Assembly (NCBI GenBank): GCA_963377175.1
Contig: CAUJNA010003317.1
Location: 62,001 to 126,000, forward strand
Direction: 5' to 3'
Source: Effrenium voratum
Taxonomy: Eukaryota; Sar; Dinophyceae; Suessiales; Symbiodiniaceae
Length of the DNA: 64,000 nucleotides
Below are positions 45,373 through 56,468 of the stretch, one piece after another. The stretch's first letter is position 1, and each line of letters begins with the position of its first letter. Below the pieces are notes generated by a model. That model was not told where the DNA came from, did not search any database, and saw nothing but the letters and a program-made list of their open reading frames with translations. The position numbers and the translations under genes were made by a program.

Positions 45373-45477
45373 TCCACTCTCGGGCTTTTCGGGCACTTTC
45401 AATTTCACTAGACGGCTTTGTTGTTCCACTGCCCTTCACTCGATGCATAGTCGTCCTGTTACCAACCTGCCCTGCAG

Positions 45478-45568
45478 AATCATCACAGTACGGATCCTTC
45501 GTCGGCCACAACGTGGCGAGCGGGCGCAGCTGGCACCTTGACATCATTGAGCGCAAAACAACACATTG
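45478..45568 (+). CDS. Probable exon ending inside a family B element
   Basis: Acceptor tgccctgcag| with a good pyrimidine tract. The frame reads SSQYGSFVGHNVASGRSWHL then DIIERKTTH. It ends at cattg|gtgtgtc, where the GT lies in the left TIR of the element at 45567. The G-H-N ... S-W-H-L-D pattern faintly recalls a PLAT-domain strand; this is a weak similarity only. Confidence 0.5.
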
Positions 45569-45666
45569 GTGTGTCTTTTTTTAGGGGACCCACCATAATG
45601 GTGGTTTTCCTTTTGGTTTCCCCTTAAAACCAACCAAAAAGGGGTTCCTCAAAAAAAGACAGACCC
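45567..45666. mobile_element. Family B TIR element with ACAT target duplication
   Basis: Left TGGTGTGTCTTTTTTTAGGG, right ttcctcaaaaaaagacagac with ccc, direct ACAT on both flanks, 100 bp. The interior ataatggtggttttcc and gtttccccttaaaacc match other B copies. Confidence 0.8.
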
Positions 45667-45789
45667 ACATGGCAGTGCGCAGCACTCACATTGACAATCT
45701 TACTTGGGCACTTTGTGCACGACACATGAGGTATGGCGGTGGCAGGGGCCCATACTCCCGACCGCGCGGCACGTGAGGGCTCGTCACAT

Positions 45790-45908
45790 CTGGGTGAATT
45801 ATAACGACATAAATATAACGACCTCACACCTCCGAATGGTGGTTTATGTGGTGAATAGCTCCCCGAACAACCTTATTTCAGGTTGGCGAAATATTATAAT
45901 TCTCCCAG
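45790..45908. mobile_element. Family D TIR element
   Basis: Ends CTGGGTGAATTATAA and ttataattctcccag. The interior ataacgacctcacac and cttatttcaggttggcgaa match 15413-15534. 119 bp. Confidence 0.75.
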
Positions 45909-47139
45909 AGGAAAGCAGGCCCAACCATGCCTGAAGGCTTTCCAACATGCATGGATGGCAAGACATGTTGTCCACAGATGTGTGAATGCGATTAAAGCTA
46001 CTAGTCAATTTTGAAGGATGAACGTCCTTGCATGTTGGCATCAATCCCTTGCACAGGTCAAGGGGCACGCTTGCAAAGGCATGTTCCTGTAAAACACAGG
46101 AATGCCGTGGTTTGCCGTGGCCCACGCTGTTGGGGATATCGCCTGGTGTTTGAGCCTTCCTGCCAATTGTGAAAAAAACATGTCTCAGACTTTGAGGTGT
46201 GTTTGCGTGGCCATTTTTTGCAACCATGGCGCTTAGAATCATTGTGCACCCAGGTATGCCCAAACATGTGGCTGTGGGTCAAATAGGTGAACCACTTAGT
46301 GAACATTGGGACACTGGGGGTACGGGGTTTTGACCCATGGCCATGTGTGAATGCGGCATCTTTGCAAAATCATGCGCTGACGCACGAACAAAAAGGGCAG
46401 CAGCTGTGTTCTGAGAGCTATGAAAATATCAAAACGAATAGCAGGTCAACGCTTTGCAGTATTAACTCAACATGAGAAGTTCAAGTGCATGTTGTCAAGT
46501 AGCTGTTACTGTGTGCGTGTGTGTGTGTGCGCGCCAAGAACACTTTGAGCACTATTATGTGGGGCCCACATAATCGTTTCAAGGGAAATCAGTAAGAGGT
46601 GCCGTTGTATTTTCCCCAGTGCTGACAGCTTGTTGCACCTTGCAGCCCAGTCACATGTTTCTGCTTGCAGGACTGCAGCCGCTGTGCCCGGCAAGGCGCT
46701 TGACGACTGAAGGTTTGCATGGGCAGGTTGGCTGGGACATTCAGAAGGCAGAACACAGGTTGGTAGGTTTTCATGGGCAGGTCAGGCAGGTGTCCAAGGG
46801 CCAAAGGCCAATGCAGCCACATCTTTTCATGGCCAATGCAGCCACATGTTTTCATGGCCAAGGTCACAGTTAAACATGCGGCATTCAGGCAAACGAGGCA
46901 AACGCAAACCACGATGAGAAGTGATGTTTTCGACTTGGCAGGCTTGACAGCAATGAGGAGGCGGGCCAGGGCACGGGTCAGGGTGAACTGGAGGAGCACA
47001 GGAGGGCAGTAAACATTCTTGATTGCTAAGCTTGGCACACTTACATGTCACATGTCACACTTGCACTTGGGTGTCACACGTACGCAGCCATTCCAAGCTT
47101 CAGGGCACTCGTTTGACCATGGCGCTTGACCTCGTGAAG
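45909..47139. other. Spacer
   Basis: Holds a family C element (46264-46349), a short GT run (46513-46530) and a small repeated atgcagccacatcttttcatggcc unit at 46808-46860. No firm exon. Confidence 0.4.
46264..46349. mobile_element. Family C TIR element, opposite orientation
   Basis: Ends acatgtggctgtgggtcaaa and ttttgacccatggccatgtg are inverted repeats. The interior ggtgaaccac and gggtacggggt mirror the copy at 43814. Confidence 0.7.
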
Positions 47140-47445
47140 CCACGTCCCTGTTCGCAAGTTGCGCGTGATGAAGGATTTCAAATGCCTGAAAGAGATGCTC
47201 GGCAACACACTCCACTGCTCCTGGGACTACTTGGCTGACAAGTTTTATTTTGTGTTGCCTCACCTCTTTGCCAGCACCTAGTAAATGTCCAGTTTGCAAG
47301 ACCAGCAGAGCAAATGAGGCGAATGCAGGGACCGTGTCAGGCGACCTGACCCCATCAAGCCCCGCAAGGAGCGATGGGACGGCGTGTGCGTTGTGTCAAT
47401 TGGCGCTTTCGGATGAAGACTCTGAGTACTGGCTTTTTGTGGCAT
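47140..47445 (+). CDS. Probable two-exon segment with a CxxC pair
   Basis: The first part (47140 to ~47233) reads HVPVRKLRVMKDFKCLKEML then GNTLHCSWDYL. A pyrimidine-rich ~45-bp intron candidate ends cctctttgccag. The second part includes KCPVCKTSRANEANAG and, 26 residues later, CALCQLALSDEDSEYW, so two CxxC pairs could bind one zinc ion. Exact phase across the short intron is unresolved, and the downstream end is unknown. Confidence 0.4.
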
Positions 47446-48482
47446 GGCTGTTGACCACATGGGTCATCTCACTCATGGCCTGGGGGCTTTAGCAGTGGAA
47501 GGACACGACGCTGCAAGGGGAAAATGCATGCTTACAGCTTTGTAACTTGCATTTCAAAAGTCATTGTTGAGGCATGCTACACGAGGTGGCAGTTTGAGAC
47601 ACGCATCACTCTCACCACTTCCCAGCAACCTGCGAGGCAAATGCCGATGATGTTTGGAAAACGTCAGGTGCACCTTGGCAACAATCATCTGCTTGGACAC
47701 ATGGATGACATACGCGCACTAGGTGCAATGCAAGCCAGTCGTTTCAGTCTGATCAGTGCTGCTTGAGTGTTTGCAAGGCTTTGATTGCTGTGTGAAGCTG
47801 TGCAGTCAGGTTGAAAGATCCCCCCAACTTCTGTGTTCAGTGTTGGCACGTCATCATTTTGCCACTTAGTTTGGCCTGGTTTTTTGGAAACTTCAAAGAA
47901 GCGTGACCACAGACCTTAGTCAACGCACCAGCCTCACCATCATTTGTTTCAAGCTGAATTGCGCTTTCCTCTTGCCAAGAGTGCATTGTTAATCTCCATG
48001 AGCCCCTTGCCTCTACAAGACAGAGCTTGACATGGTTTGCAGGCAGCTTGTAGTCCAATGACTCGATAAAGTCAGCATTGCTGATGACCCTTGATCACCG
48101 ACTCAAACTGCAAAGGGCGTCAAGGCGGCTCAGGCGCGATGCAATCATGCAAATAACTCCAGTTCAGTTTGGGAACCTGGGATTGAGGGTCTCCCTATAC
48201 CTCAACATTTTGAGTCTGACAAGGCACGCGTGCACTTGAGGTGTCATCATTTCAGGAAAACTTGTCAACCCTTGAGCATTACACTTCTGGTTCTTTGTGA
48301 TCAGTTTGTCTTTTCAAGGGTGGCTCTGTCAAGGGCTGGACAGGCATTCTCATTGTCATTACTGAGGACAGATGGTTCTTTTGCAGGATTGTGAGCGCCC
48401 AACAGCATTAGGATTACCCCTTGGGAAATTGAAGGGAGCGCCCCGGCTTTATTGGAATGGCAATTGCGTCCTGTCAAATCGG

Positions 48483-48560
48483 TAATTGACGATTGACGAT
48501 TGACATCGATTGACGATTGACGATTGACGATTGACGATTGACGATTGAGCACTGACGATT
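48483..48560. repeat. (ATTGACG)n heptamer array
   Basis: About nine units of attgacg with one atcg interruption; a relative of the CTTGAC motif. Confidence 0.9.
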
Positions 48561-48587
48561 CACAATTGTTTGCCCCAGGCTTGCTCT

Positions 48588-49196
48588 AGATTTTGAACCT
48601 ACGCAGACTTATCATTTTGTGTGGGTTCCAAAAAGGGCTCAAAACGAGACTGACAAGTCAAGCATCCCCTTAAACTTACCGCTCGGCCAGACCCTGAACA
48701 CGTTTCTTCGCGCATGGTGGACGCCCCAGATTTGAACCCTGCATGAGTTGATCATTTGGTGTGGGGTTCAAAAGGGCTCAAAACGGGACTGGCCTTTGTT
48801 GCAGCAACGCAAGTCAAGCATAAGTTTGTGGAGATTCCCTCTTCCCTGCCCTTGGTGGATGGTTTCTTCGTGCATGGTGGACGCCCCAGATTTGAACCCT
48901 ACGCGCATTGATCATTTTGTTTGGGGTTCAATAGGGCTCAAAACGGGACTGGCCTTTGTTGCAGCAACGCAAGTCAAGCATAGGTTTGTGGAGCTTCCCT
49001 CTTCCCTGCCCTTGGTGGATGGTTTCTTCATGCATGGTGGACACCCCAGATTTGAACCCTACGCGCATTGATCATTTTGTGTGGGGTTCAAAAGGGCTCA
49101 AAACGGGACTGGCCTTTGTTGCAGCAACGCAAGTCAAGCATAAGTTTGTGGAGCTTCCCGCTGCACTGCCCTTTGGTGGATGTGGCTTTGTGGCTG
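48588..49196. repeat. 160-bp tandem array, ~3.8 copies
   Basis: Units start near 48713, 48873 and 49033 (catggtggacgccccagatt) with a diverged first copy from ~48588. Each contains ttgaaccctacgcgcattga and gcaacgcaagtcaagcata. The period of 160 bp is constant across the last three. Confidence 0.9.
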
Positions 49197-50397
49197 GGAC
49201 ACACTAGAAATGCCCTATGTTTCTGATTTTCTTGCTTTGATTCAGAGTGTCAGTCAACGACATTGTCATGTACAACTGAGGTGTTCATCCCAGAGCTGTT
49301 TTGGCTTAGCCAAGGCACTGACCACGGCTTGCAGCAAGTGGCTGCCAAAACTCCAGCAAACACAACTGCGTCAGCAGCATCAAGCTGTGAACAGCAACTC
49401 ATCAGAATAGCAGGGTTCGGCGCTGATTGTTCAGCAACGCTTGGCAGGACACAGCAGCAGCAAGAAAAGTGTCACTTCATTATGGCTCTGGTTGTTTGTC
49501 ATGCGATCAACAATTCCTGGCTTGCTGTGACTAAGTGGATGTTCTTGGATGGTGTTCAACGTGAAAGTAGACACGGACTTGTTGGTCAAATGAGTCCACA
49601 TTTTACCCACTGCTTCATCACAGACCCGACAACACACACGCACACATAAGAAGCCCATACCAATCTTGCTCGCCTTTGCAGTCCCACAGTGTGCTCATGG
49701 CCAAGGGTCAACCAGTGTGCCCCAACGTCAATCGAACCAGCCTGCGATTGTCACACTGAAGCCAGGCGCAATCGTCCACTGGCACGCGTGGCCGGACACT
49801 CAAGTCTGTCAAGTGTCCATGAGATACATGACATTGTAGTCCAACAGTTGGAACATTGCAGAGCTATCACAGGGGGACAAGGGCAGCCTTTACAGACACC
49901 TCGGCATGTAGTTTGCAAATGTGATCCTCAGCATGCTTCTACAAACTCAGGCTGCTGTTTGCATAAAGAGCTATATGTGTTTGTTGCTCGCTTGACAAGT
50001 CTGCTTGTCGCTTGACCACCCTGCTCAAAGCTTTTGGTGACCAGCTTCACGCCTGGCCAGTGAGCTTGAAGTGGGCAGCCTGGCATGCAAGTGGGAAAGG
50101 CTTTGTGACCAGGTGGTTGGCCCCATCGGGTTTGGGGGGGTCTTACCTCAAGACGCCCAATTGGGACGGCACCTGGGAGTTGCCATCCCAATCAGGGGGG
50201 TTCAGCAGTCCATGCTAGGGGTCCGTGGCATGTCTTGGAAGTGCTTACACCCTGGAATTGGGACGGCACTTGGGAGTTGCCATCGCATTTGGAGGGGGTC
50301 CACCCTTATAGGTCCAATCCCTATGGCTGGAACTACCCGGTTACCAAACTTGGTCATGTGAGCCAATGCATACAAACACTACAGCAATCCTCGAATA

Positions 50398-50705
50398 GTC
50401 TAGAGACCCAGGTCTACGGCATTCCTTAGTTGCCATCGGACTTGGGCTTTTTTCGGGGCAGGGTCTGAACCTCTACGGACAGTGTAGAGACCCAGGTCTA
50501 CGGCATTCCTTAGTTGCCATCGGATTGGGCTTTTTTCGGGGCAGGGTCTGAACCTCTACGGACAGTGTAGAGACCCAGGTCTACGGCATTCCTTAGTTGC
50601 CATCGGATTGGGCTTTTTTCGGGGCAGGGTCTGAACCTCCACGGACAGTCTAGAGACCCAGGTCTACGGCATTCCTCAGTTGCCATCGGACTTGAGTTTT
50701 TTTTG
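50398..50705. repeat. 83-84-bp tandem array, ~3.7 copies
   Basis: Units begin near 50400, 50484, 50567 and 50651 (tagagacccaggtctacggc) and include ttttttcggggcagggtctg. Copies are >95% alike by eye. Confidence 0.95.
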
Positions 50706-50749
50706 GTGGAGGATGGATGTTGGGGGCTAGGATTCTGTGGAAATTAGGT

Positions 50750-50952
50750 CGCCCAGTCCTACGGACACCCCAACCGCCCAGTCCTACGGACACCCCAACC
50801 GCCCAGTCCTACGGACACCCCAACCGCCCAGTCCTACGGACACCCCAGCCGCCCAGTCCTACGGACACCCCAACCGCCCAGTCCTACGGACACCCCAACC
50901 ACCCAGTCCTACGGACACCCCAACCGCCCAGTCCTACGGACACCCCCCAGTC
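50750..50952. repeat. 25-bp tandem array, ~8 copies
   Basis: Unit gcccagtcctacggacaccc plus caacc. Because 25 is not a multiple of 3, frames cycle through all three readings every 75 bp, giving long but meaningless open frames. Confidence 0.95.
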
Positions 50953-51080
50953 CTACAGGCATCCTTTGCGTCATTCAGAATTATCGATGAAAGAATTATC
51001 GATGTTCCAACTCCCTCCCTACCTCCTTTTGTGCTCCTGGTTGGCCACGCATTTCTGAGCTTCTGCTGGCCTCAGGTAGC

Positions 51081-54000
51081 ATGGCGCTGCCTGGTCTTGC
51101 ACCTCCTTGGAAAAAGCTTCTGTCAGATGAGATCACAGCGGTGTATGAGGAGGTTGCTGAGAAAAGGCAGTGCATTGCGCAAGTGATTGCAGACATCCCT
51201 TTGCCAGACACAGAGGAAGAAGTCATGAAAGAGATCAAGGCTGTTTACATGAAGTTGTGTGGAAACGACACAGCGTGGGTGGATGAGAAGATCAAGGCAG
51301 GTCAGGCCGTTCCTGCGTGGGGGACGGTGGGGATAACTATTATCCATCAGTGGCGCTTTGACAGCAACTTGGCCCCATCAATCGAAGTGATCATTCTTCT
51401 GTTTGGGTGTTGCATGAGTGTTTCCAAGACACGACCAAGACTGACAGACATTGGGCCCAGGTGAAAGCATATGGAATGGTATGAGCTCAGACAGCTCAAC
51501 CATTATTGCGATTGCACAGTCGCTGATATCCAGTGGTTTCCATCTTGAAGAGACCATGGTTTCCCGCGGCTACTGTCAAGGCTTTCGCAAGCTTTGCTTT
51601 GCTGATGGGAGCAAGCGCGGGCTGGCATGCAAGCTTGTGCCGCCTGGTTGTTACCTTCAGCCATGCTTCGCTTTATTGCAGTTAGTTGCTTGAGTTGTCA
51701 GCTTGAATTGCGCGAGTGTCAGAGGTACGTGGCTCTGCGGAATGCGATTCTCGCAGACTCGTTTGACGCCAACACGTTTGACACGGCAGCAGTGAACTTG
51801 CTTGGCAATTTGCTCTCTTTGCCAACTCTATTTGAGGAGGACAAGGGGACTGATTCTCTCATTCAAAGTGCGGTTAGGCAGAACGTGAAGGGCACGCAGG
51901 TCCAGCCTCTCACAGCCCTTGAGTGGTGCCATTTGGTAATCCTGTCAGCATTCCCAAAAGCTTCTTGCTAGCAGTAATGCATGTGGACAGGAAACATGCC
52001 TTTGCCATTTGGTGAAGAGATACACCAGCAGCTTTCACTGAGGCTCCATCCCTCCAGGGTGCAGAGTTTTTCTCATGGAACAATCCCACCACAAGGGGCC
52101 AAATTGCCAAGACCTTGTTGCAGAGCTTCGATGCAATGCTGGTCGGCTATGAGAGCAAAGTTGAAGCAGAAGGAGTAACTGTGGAAGTGCCTGCGCCAGT
52201 GCCATGGCAGCTCATAAATTTGTGCTTCGCATTCAGGTTTCATGGTCATGTTTCTGATTCAGTCAGGTGAAAAAGAGGAGGTCAAGGAGGCAAGGCGCCA
52301 AGGCAACTGATGCACCAACATCAGGCCCAAGCACAACGATCACGCAGGCCAATGACAATGTGGAAATCAAAATTGGTCAGGCGAAGCAGCGTGCAGTTCG
52401 CAACATTTTGAGCTTTGCAAGCCCCAAGAGCTATTTGCTGATGCAGGCTCACCAATCCATTCTTGGTGTCCTCCGCAGTGGCATCACAGACCAGATCCTC
52501 TCTTGGAAGCACATGTGGCCCACGTCGGCCCCAAGCCCTGACATGATGCCAAACGAAGCCGAAGAGATCGCAAGACAGAGTGCAGCGCAAGTTGCTCGCA
52601 AATCAGTCTGCCCCAGGCTTGCGACGGTGGAATTGGACTTCGGAAGTCCATTGTCAGTTGAGGAGCACGAGATGATGATTGCCAAGATGCTGAGTGTTTA
52701 CGAGAATGAGGTGACGAACAGCCCAGACGCGTCAGTTGCCAGTGCACGGCCCACCCTTGATACTTTGTGGACCTACCGATTTGCAACCTGGCGGCACTTA
52801 AGCGCTGTCCGCTCAACAAGTTCAAGTGCCGTAAGCTTGCAATCTCAGACTTGCTGTTTGCCTTTGGTTGCAGGTTTGCTGCCATTGGCTCCGAAGCATC
52901 AAGACAGCTGCACAGAAGGATCTTCTGCCGAATGAGTACAACATAGTGAAAGAGGCAATTTGTGAAGGTGACTGCTTGGATTCACAGGTGAAGCGAGCTC
53001 TGAAACTCTGGCCAACATCATGGAATATGACCATGTTGCCAGACGTCGCTGCAATCGCAGATGTTGCCGATGAAGTGACATCCAAAGAGGAAATGCTGGA
53101 ACAAGCTGAGAAAGAAGAGTGGTGCCATGGCACGCAGGAATGTTTGCTGACCATGTGTAATGCCACCCCTGTTGATGTCATTTTCATTGCGGGTGTGTGA
53201 CTCAGGCAAGCCAAGCTGACCACACTCAAAACCAAATTGGTCATGGACCAGCGTCAAATCACCACGCTTCACGGTGGCTATGACGTGCTTCATGACATGC
53301 TCGACTGGTTGGCGACTTCCAGAAAACTTGAACAGGCCAAGAAGGCCAAGGCAATGATTGATGCCTTCCAGCAGTCTTCTGTTCCTGTGATCGAGAGTGC
53401 TGATTACACCACTCTCTCTGGAGACTTTCTGACACTGTCCTCGCATCCAGCATGCGATCGCTTGATGATCCACCTTGACTTCACCACCCCGCAGGCAGCG
53501 ACTTGTGAGTAGCGCACACATTTAGTGCTTCAACTCTTGCCGTTTTCACTTTGCAAAGCGTGTCAGGCGAGAAATTCGTTGATTCTGCCAAAGCTGATTG
53601 CAACCGTGACCAACATCATCAAGCCTAAGGGCGCTGATCAGTCAGTGGTCCTTGCGATCATGCCTTCCAGGCCACGTGAGGAAAGTGACCAGGACCCATT
53701 GGAAGATGAAGTGGAGAGACTCAGCGCATTTGTTTGGTTTGTTCGTATCAATCAGTAGATCTATGTTTACATACGATGCTCAGGATTTGCAAGGCAATGG
53801 TATCAGCAGGCTTCGCCTTCTCCTTGAGATGGACTCAGCCACTTTTGGTGCCTATGGAAGAGCCCCTTTGTTCGCAGTTATCCACGACGCTTTGTTGTTC
53901 GTGGTGTTGCCAGACAGGCAAAAGAGTCCAGCGTGCATCTGAGGTCGCAGAATCAGACTCAGTGGGATTTTGCACAGCACGGTCGACTTTTCTTCTACGG

Positions 54001-54869
54001 GACTAGCGCCAGTTGCAAAAGCAACCACTTCGTCCGATACTCCGAGCTGGCTCGCACCGGCTTGGCACCAGCGGCGCCTGTCGTGTCCAATTCGGACTTG
54101 GTTGCCGTCACTCCATCAGCTGCTGACAGTGAGCGGGTGGACAGCATGCGGGTGAATGCTGCAACACGCAGTGCTCAGAAGGGAGCACCTCAGAGCCATT
54201 GTTGGAGGGGAAGGGGGCGAGGAAGCGCCAATCACTTGGTTTTGCACATTTGGACAAGGTGTCAAGGGGCTTTGTCAGATGTTCAAGGGGGAGGCTTTGC
54301 GTCAGGCATTGAGGTCAACCATCAGGGGTTTTGCGAATGTAAAAAGAAGGAACCCTGTCAAGCCTGAAGGGCCTTGTCGCTGTGTCAGGCATTGAGCGCG
54401 TTTCAAGGGACAGATGTCACGCATTGGAGCAGTAGCAGGGGCAGTTGCACATCCAAGGCAGACGCATGCGTTGCGCTTTATCGTCATTTGCTGCAAACCT
54501 CCAAGAGCAGCCCTGATGTGGTGCACATGCTGCGGCCCAACGATCAGGCAGACCCTTGTTGACAGGCCCTTGTTGGCAGCCACCAGTTGGGCGCCACATT
54601 GACTTTGCCAGGTGGATATCCTCGACATTCACGTGCATGTTGGTGATCACTGTTTAGCGAGCGTCATCTTGCAGAATGAGGGCTTGCCGATTAGGCATTT
54701 CTTGGCGAGTGTGCGCTCCTTCAAGCCAAGCGCGCAAGCTGTTGCATGGACCACCAAGCGCTTGGGGCATTATGTGGCTCAGAAATGGATGAAGCATGAG
54801 TTCAAGTTGAAGGATGCCTCTGGCACTGTGGTGCCTCCTGTGTCTGATTCCAATGCCACTCTGCTATGA
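51081..54869 (+). CDS. Cluster gene 1: multi-exon gene, unknown protein (~800-900 aa)
   Basis: Starts MALPGLAPPWKKLLSDEITA, five bases after a ggcctcag|gtagc site that could be a spliced-leader acceptor. Exons with agreeing phases: 51081-51296 (GC donor), 51351-51386, a possible 18-nt microexon 51461-51478, 51723-51935, 52043-52198, 52267-52830, 52874-53154, 53206-53504, 53559-~53731. Later coding lies at ~53810-54150 (e.g. QNQTQWDFAQHGRLFFYG) and ~54160-54380 (REHLRAIVGGEGGEEAPITW), where frames shift and I cannot place every boundary. The last exon, 54675-54869, ends KLKDASGTVVPPVSDSNATL and a stop. The 52267 exon begins with a basic patch (KKRRSRRQGAK) resembling a nuclear localisation signal. 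No catalytic motif or known domain recognised. The next gene's ATG is only 42 bp away. Confidence 0.7.
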
Positions 54870-54911
54870 TATTGTTGCATGTGGACTTGATCATGGTCAT
54901 GTCTCATCATC

Positions 54912-56141
54912 ATGTCGAGCTTGAACCAGGGTGTAGTCACTTCCAAGGCCCTTAATGAGGATGACATTGAGCGACTCAAGGGCGTCCCCGGTGTATATGA
55001 AGCGTACAAGGGGGCCCAGTCTTTGAGCTTCAAAGTCTGCACTGTGTCTGGCTCAGACATCATCATTTCCCCTACTGCATTGGCCGAGTTTGGCACAGCG
55101 CCCCCCAGTGTGAAAGCTGACCTGGAGGAGTTGGTTGCACACCATGGTCGCTCTTTTGCTGAGATGCTCAAAGGTCGTTTGACGCCACTCGCACATGTCG
55201 CCCCTGCAGAGCGAGGCGGTCAGGTGGGCGTGGACGACCCTCGGGTTGACGCCACAGATGAGACCCCTCCTTCTTCGACTGTGGCCGAGGAACTCCCTTC
55301 GATCGAGAGTGAACAGGCTTTGCGCACAAGTCATGTCATCACAGTGGATTGCAAGTCCTTTGATGAGAAAAAGGTCGTCTTGCTGATTTCCAACAAGGGG
55401 GACGTATTTCTGTGCTGCAAGGACTGGGCCTGAAAGTCAAAGCACTGCGCAAGGCGACATCATTCATTTTTGGGCTGAACATGTGCTTCGCCAGACTGTT
55501 CTAAACTTGAGGCATCTTTATGTTTGCTGGCCCTGCAGGAGAACATCGTGCTCAAAAAAGGGACACGGCTTGCAGGCCCTGGTGGAGGGAAGTTGCAGCA
55601 GGCTGCCACAGAGGGCCTCCCATTCGAGCTTAAGTCAGACAAGGATCTCATGGAGGTCTCCACCAGCACAGCTGACACAGAGGACAGCAACAGCAAGCTG
55701 AAGAAGGGCACATTTTACATGATTGCTAAGGATTTGCTGAAGGCCACAGCAGCGCAGTCACTCAGCATCACGGGCCACAGCGTGAATGTCCGCTCATCGC
55801 CATCATCGCACGGATTTGACATCGTAGCACAGGACCCAAAATGGTTTTTCATTTGCAAGGACAAGGAGCCCACTTCGTATACGTCAGGGAATGCTGTGAG
55901 GATGTGTTTGAAGCAGCATTTTCACCCAGTAGCAACTTGTTGGCAAGACATGTTGCACAAGCATCCAATTCAATGCCTGTTTGTTGTGTTACAATTTCTC
56001 ACCAAGGTTGCTTGGATGTGGCGAGGAGCGTTTGACGCAGTTCATGGGAAAATCACTATCAGGAAGCCGCTGCTGGTTGTGAATCGTGACTTGCAGCTCC
56101 AAGCTGGCAAGCCTGTAAAGCTGACCAGGGACAGTCAGTAA
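54912..56141 (+). CDS. Cluster gene 2: three-exon gene, unknown 327-aa protein
   Basis: Exons 54912-55403, 55539-55895 and 56007-56141 all join in phase 0 with GT-AG introns (gac|gtattt ... ccctgcag|gag; gct|gtgagg ... caccaag|gtt). The protein starts MSSLNQGVVTSKALNEDDIE, has an acidic/Ser-rich linker near residues 105-135, and a C-terminal half including VVLLISNKGDENIVLKKGTR and VHGKITIRKPLLVVNRDLQL. The repeated 'ENIVLKKGT' and 'GKITIRKPLLVV' pieces look like beta-rich segments. No family recognised. It sits 42 bp after gene 1 and 327 bp before gene 3 on the same strand. Confidence 0.75.
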
Positions 56142-56468
56142 GGCGCTGGCTTTGTTTTTCATGCCCAGTGAGCACAGGGTGAGCGAGTGTTGGTGACAAG
56201 GGTCATTTCTGATAGTAAAGCATATGCTGTTGATGGTTTCATCTTATTTTGAGTGAGTCCCTGGCTCACAGTGGCGCCAAAATCTGCAGTCGCTTGACGC
56301 CGTGTTATTGTACATGGCACTTGCTTGACAAAAGACCGCCCAACCTTGCCATGTGTTTGGTGCACTTGCTTGATGCTGAGTTGCGACAGATTTGATGTTG
56401 CGCAGGAAATGCTTGTGTTTCCCAGCCATTTGTTGCACTTGAAGCAGTTTCCACGCTAGCTGATCGTC

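Larger units (their letters stand above)
47446..51080. other. Long spacer with tandem arrays
   Basis: Contains ATTGACG repeats, a 160-bp tandem array, an 83-bp array and a 25-bp array, described separately. Between them (47450-48480, 49200-50397) I see no exon with paired splice sites. Confidence 0.45.

Noticed and set aside
50398..50952. CRISPR array
   Set aside because: Units are contiguous tandem repeats without unique spacers, in a eukaryotic context with no cas genes.
50717..51186. Pro/Thr-rich frames with RTPQPPSPTDTP repeats
   Set aside because: Direct product of the 25-bp tandem array upstream of gene 1.
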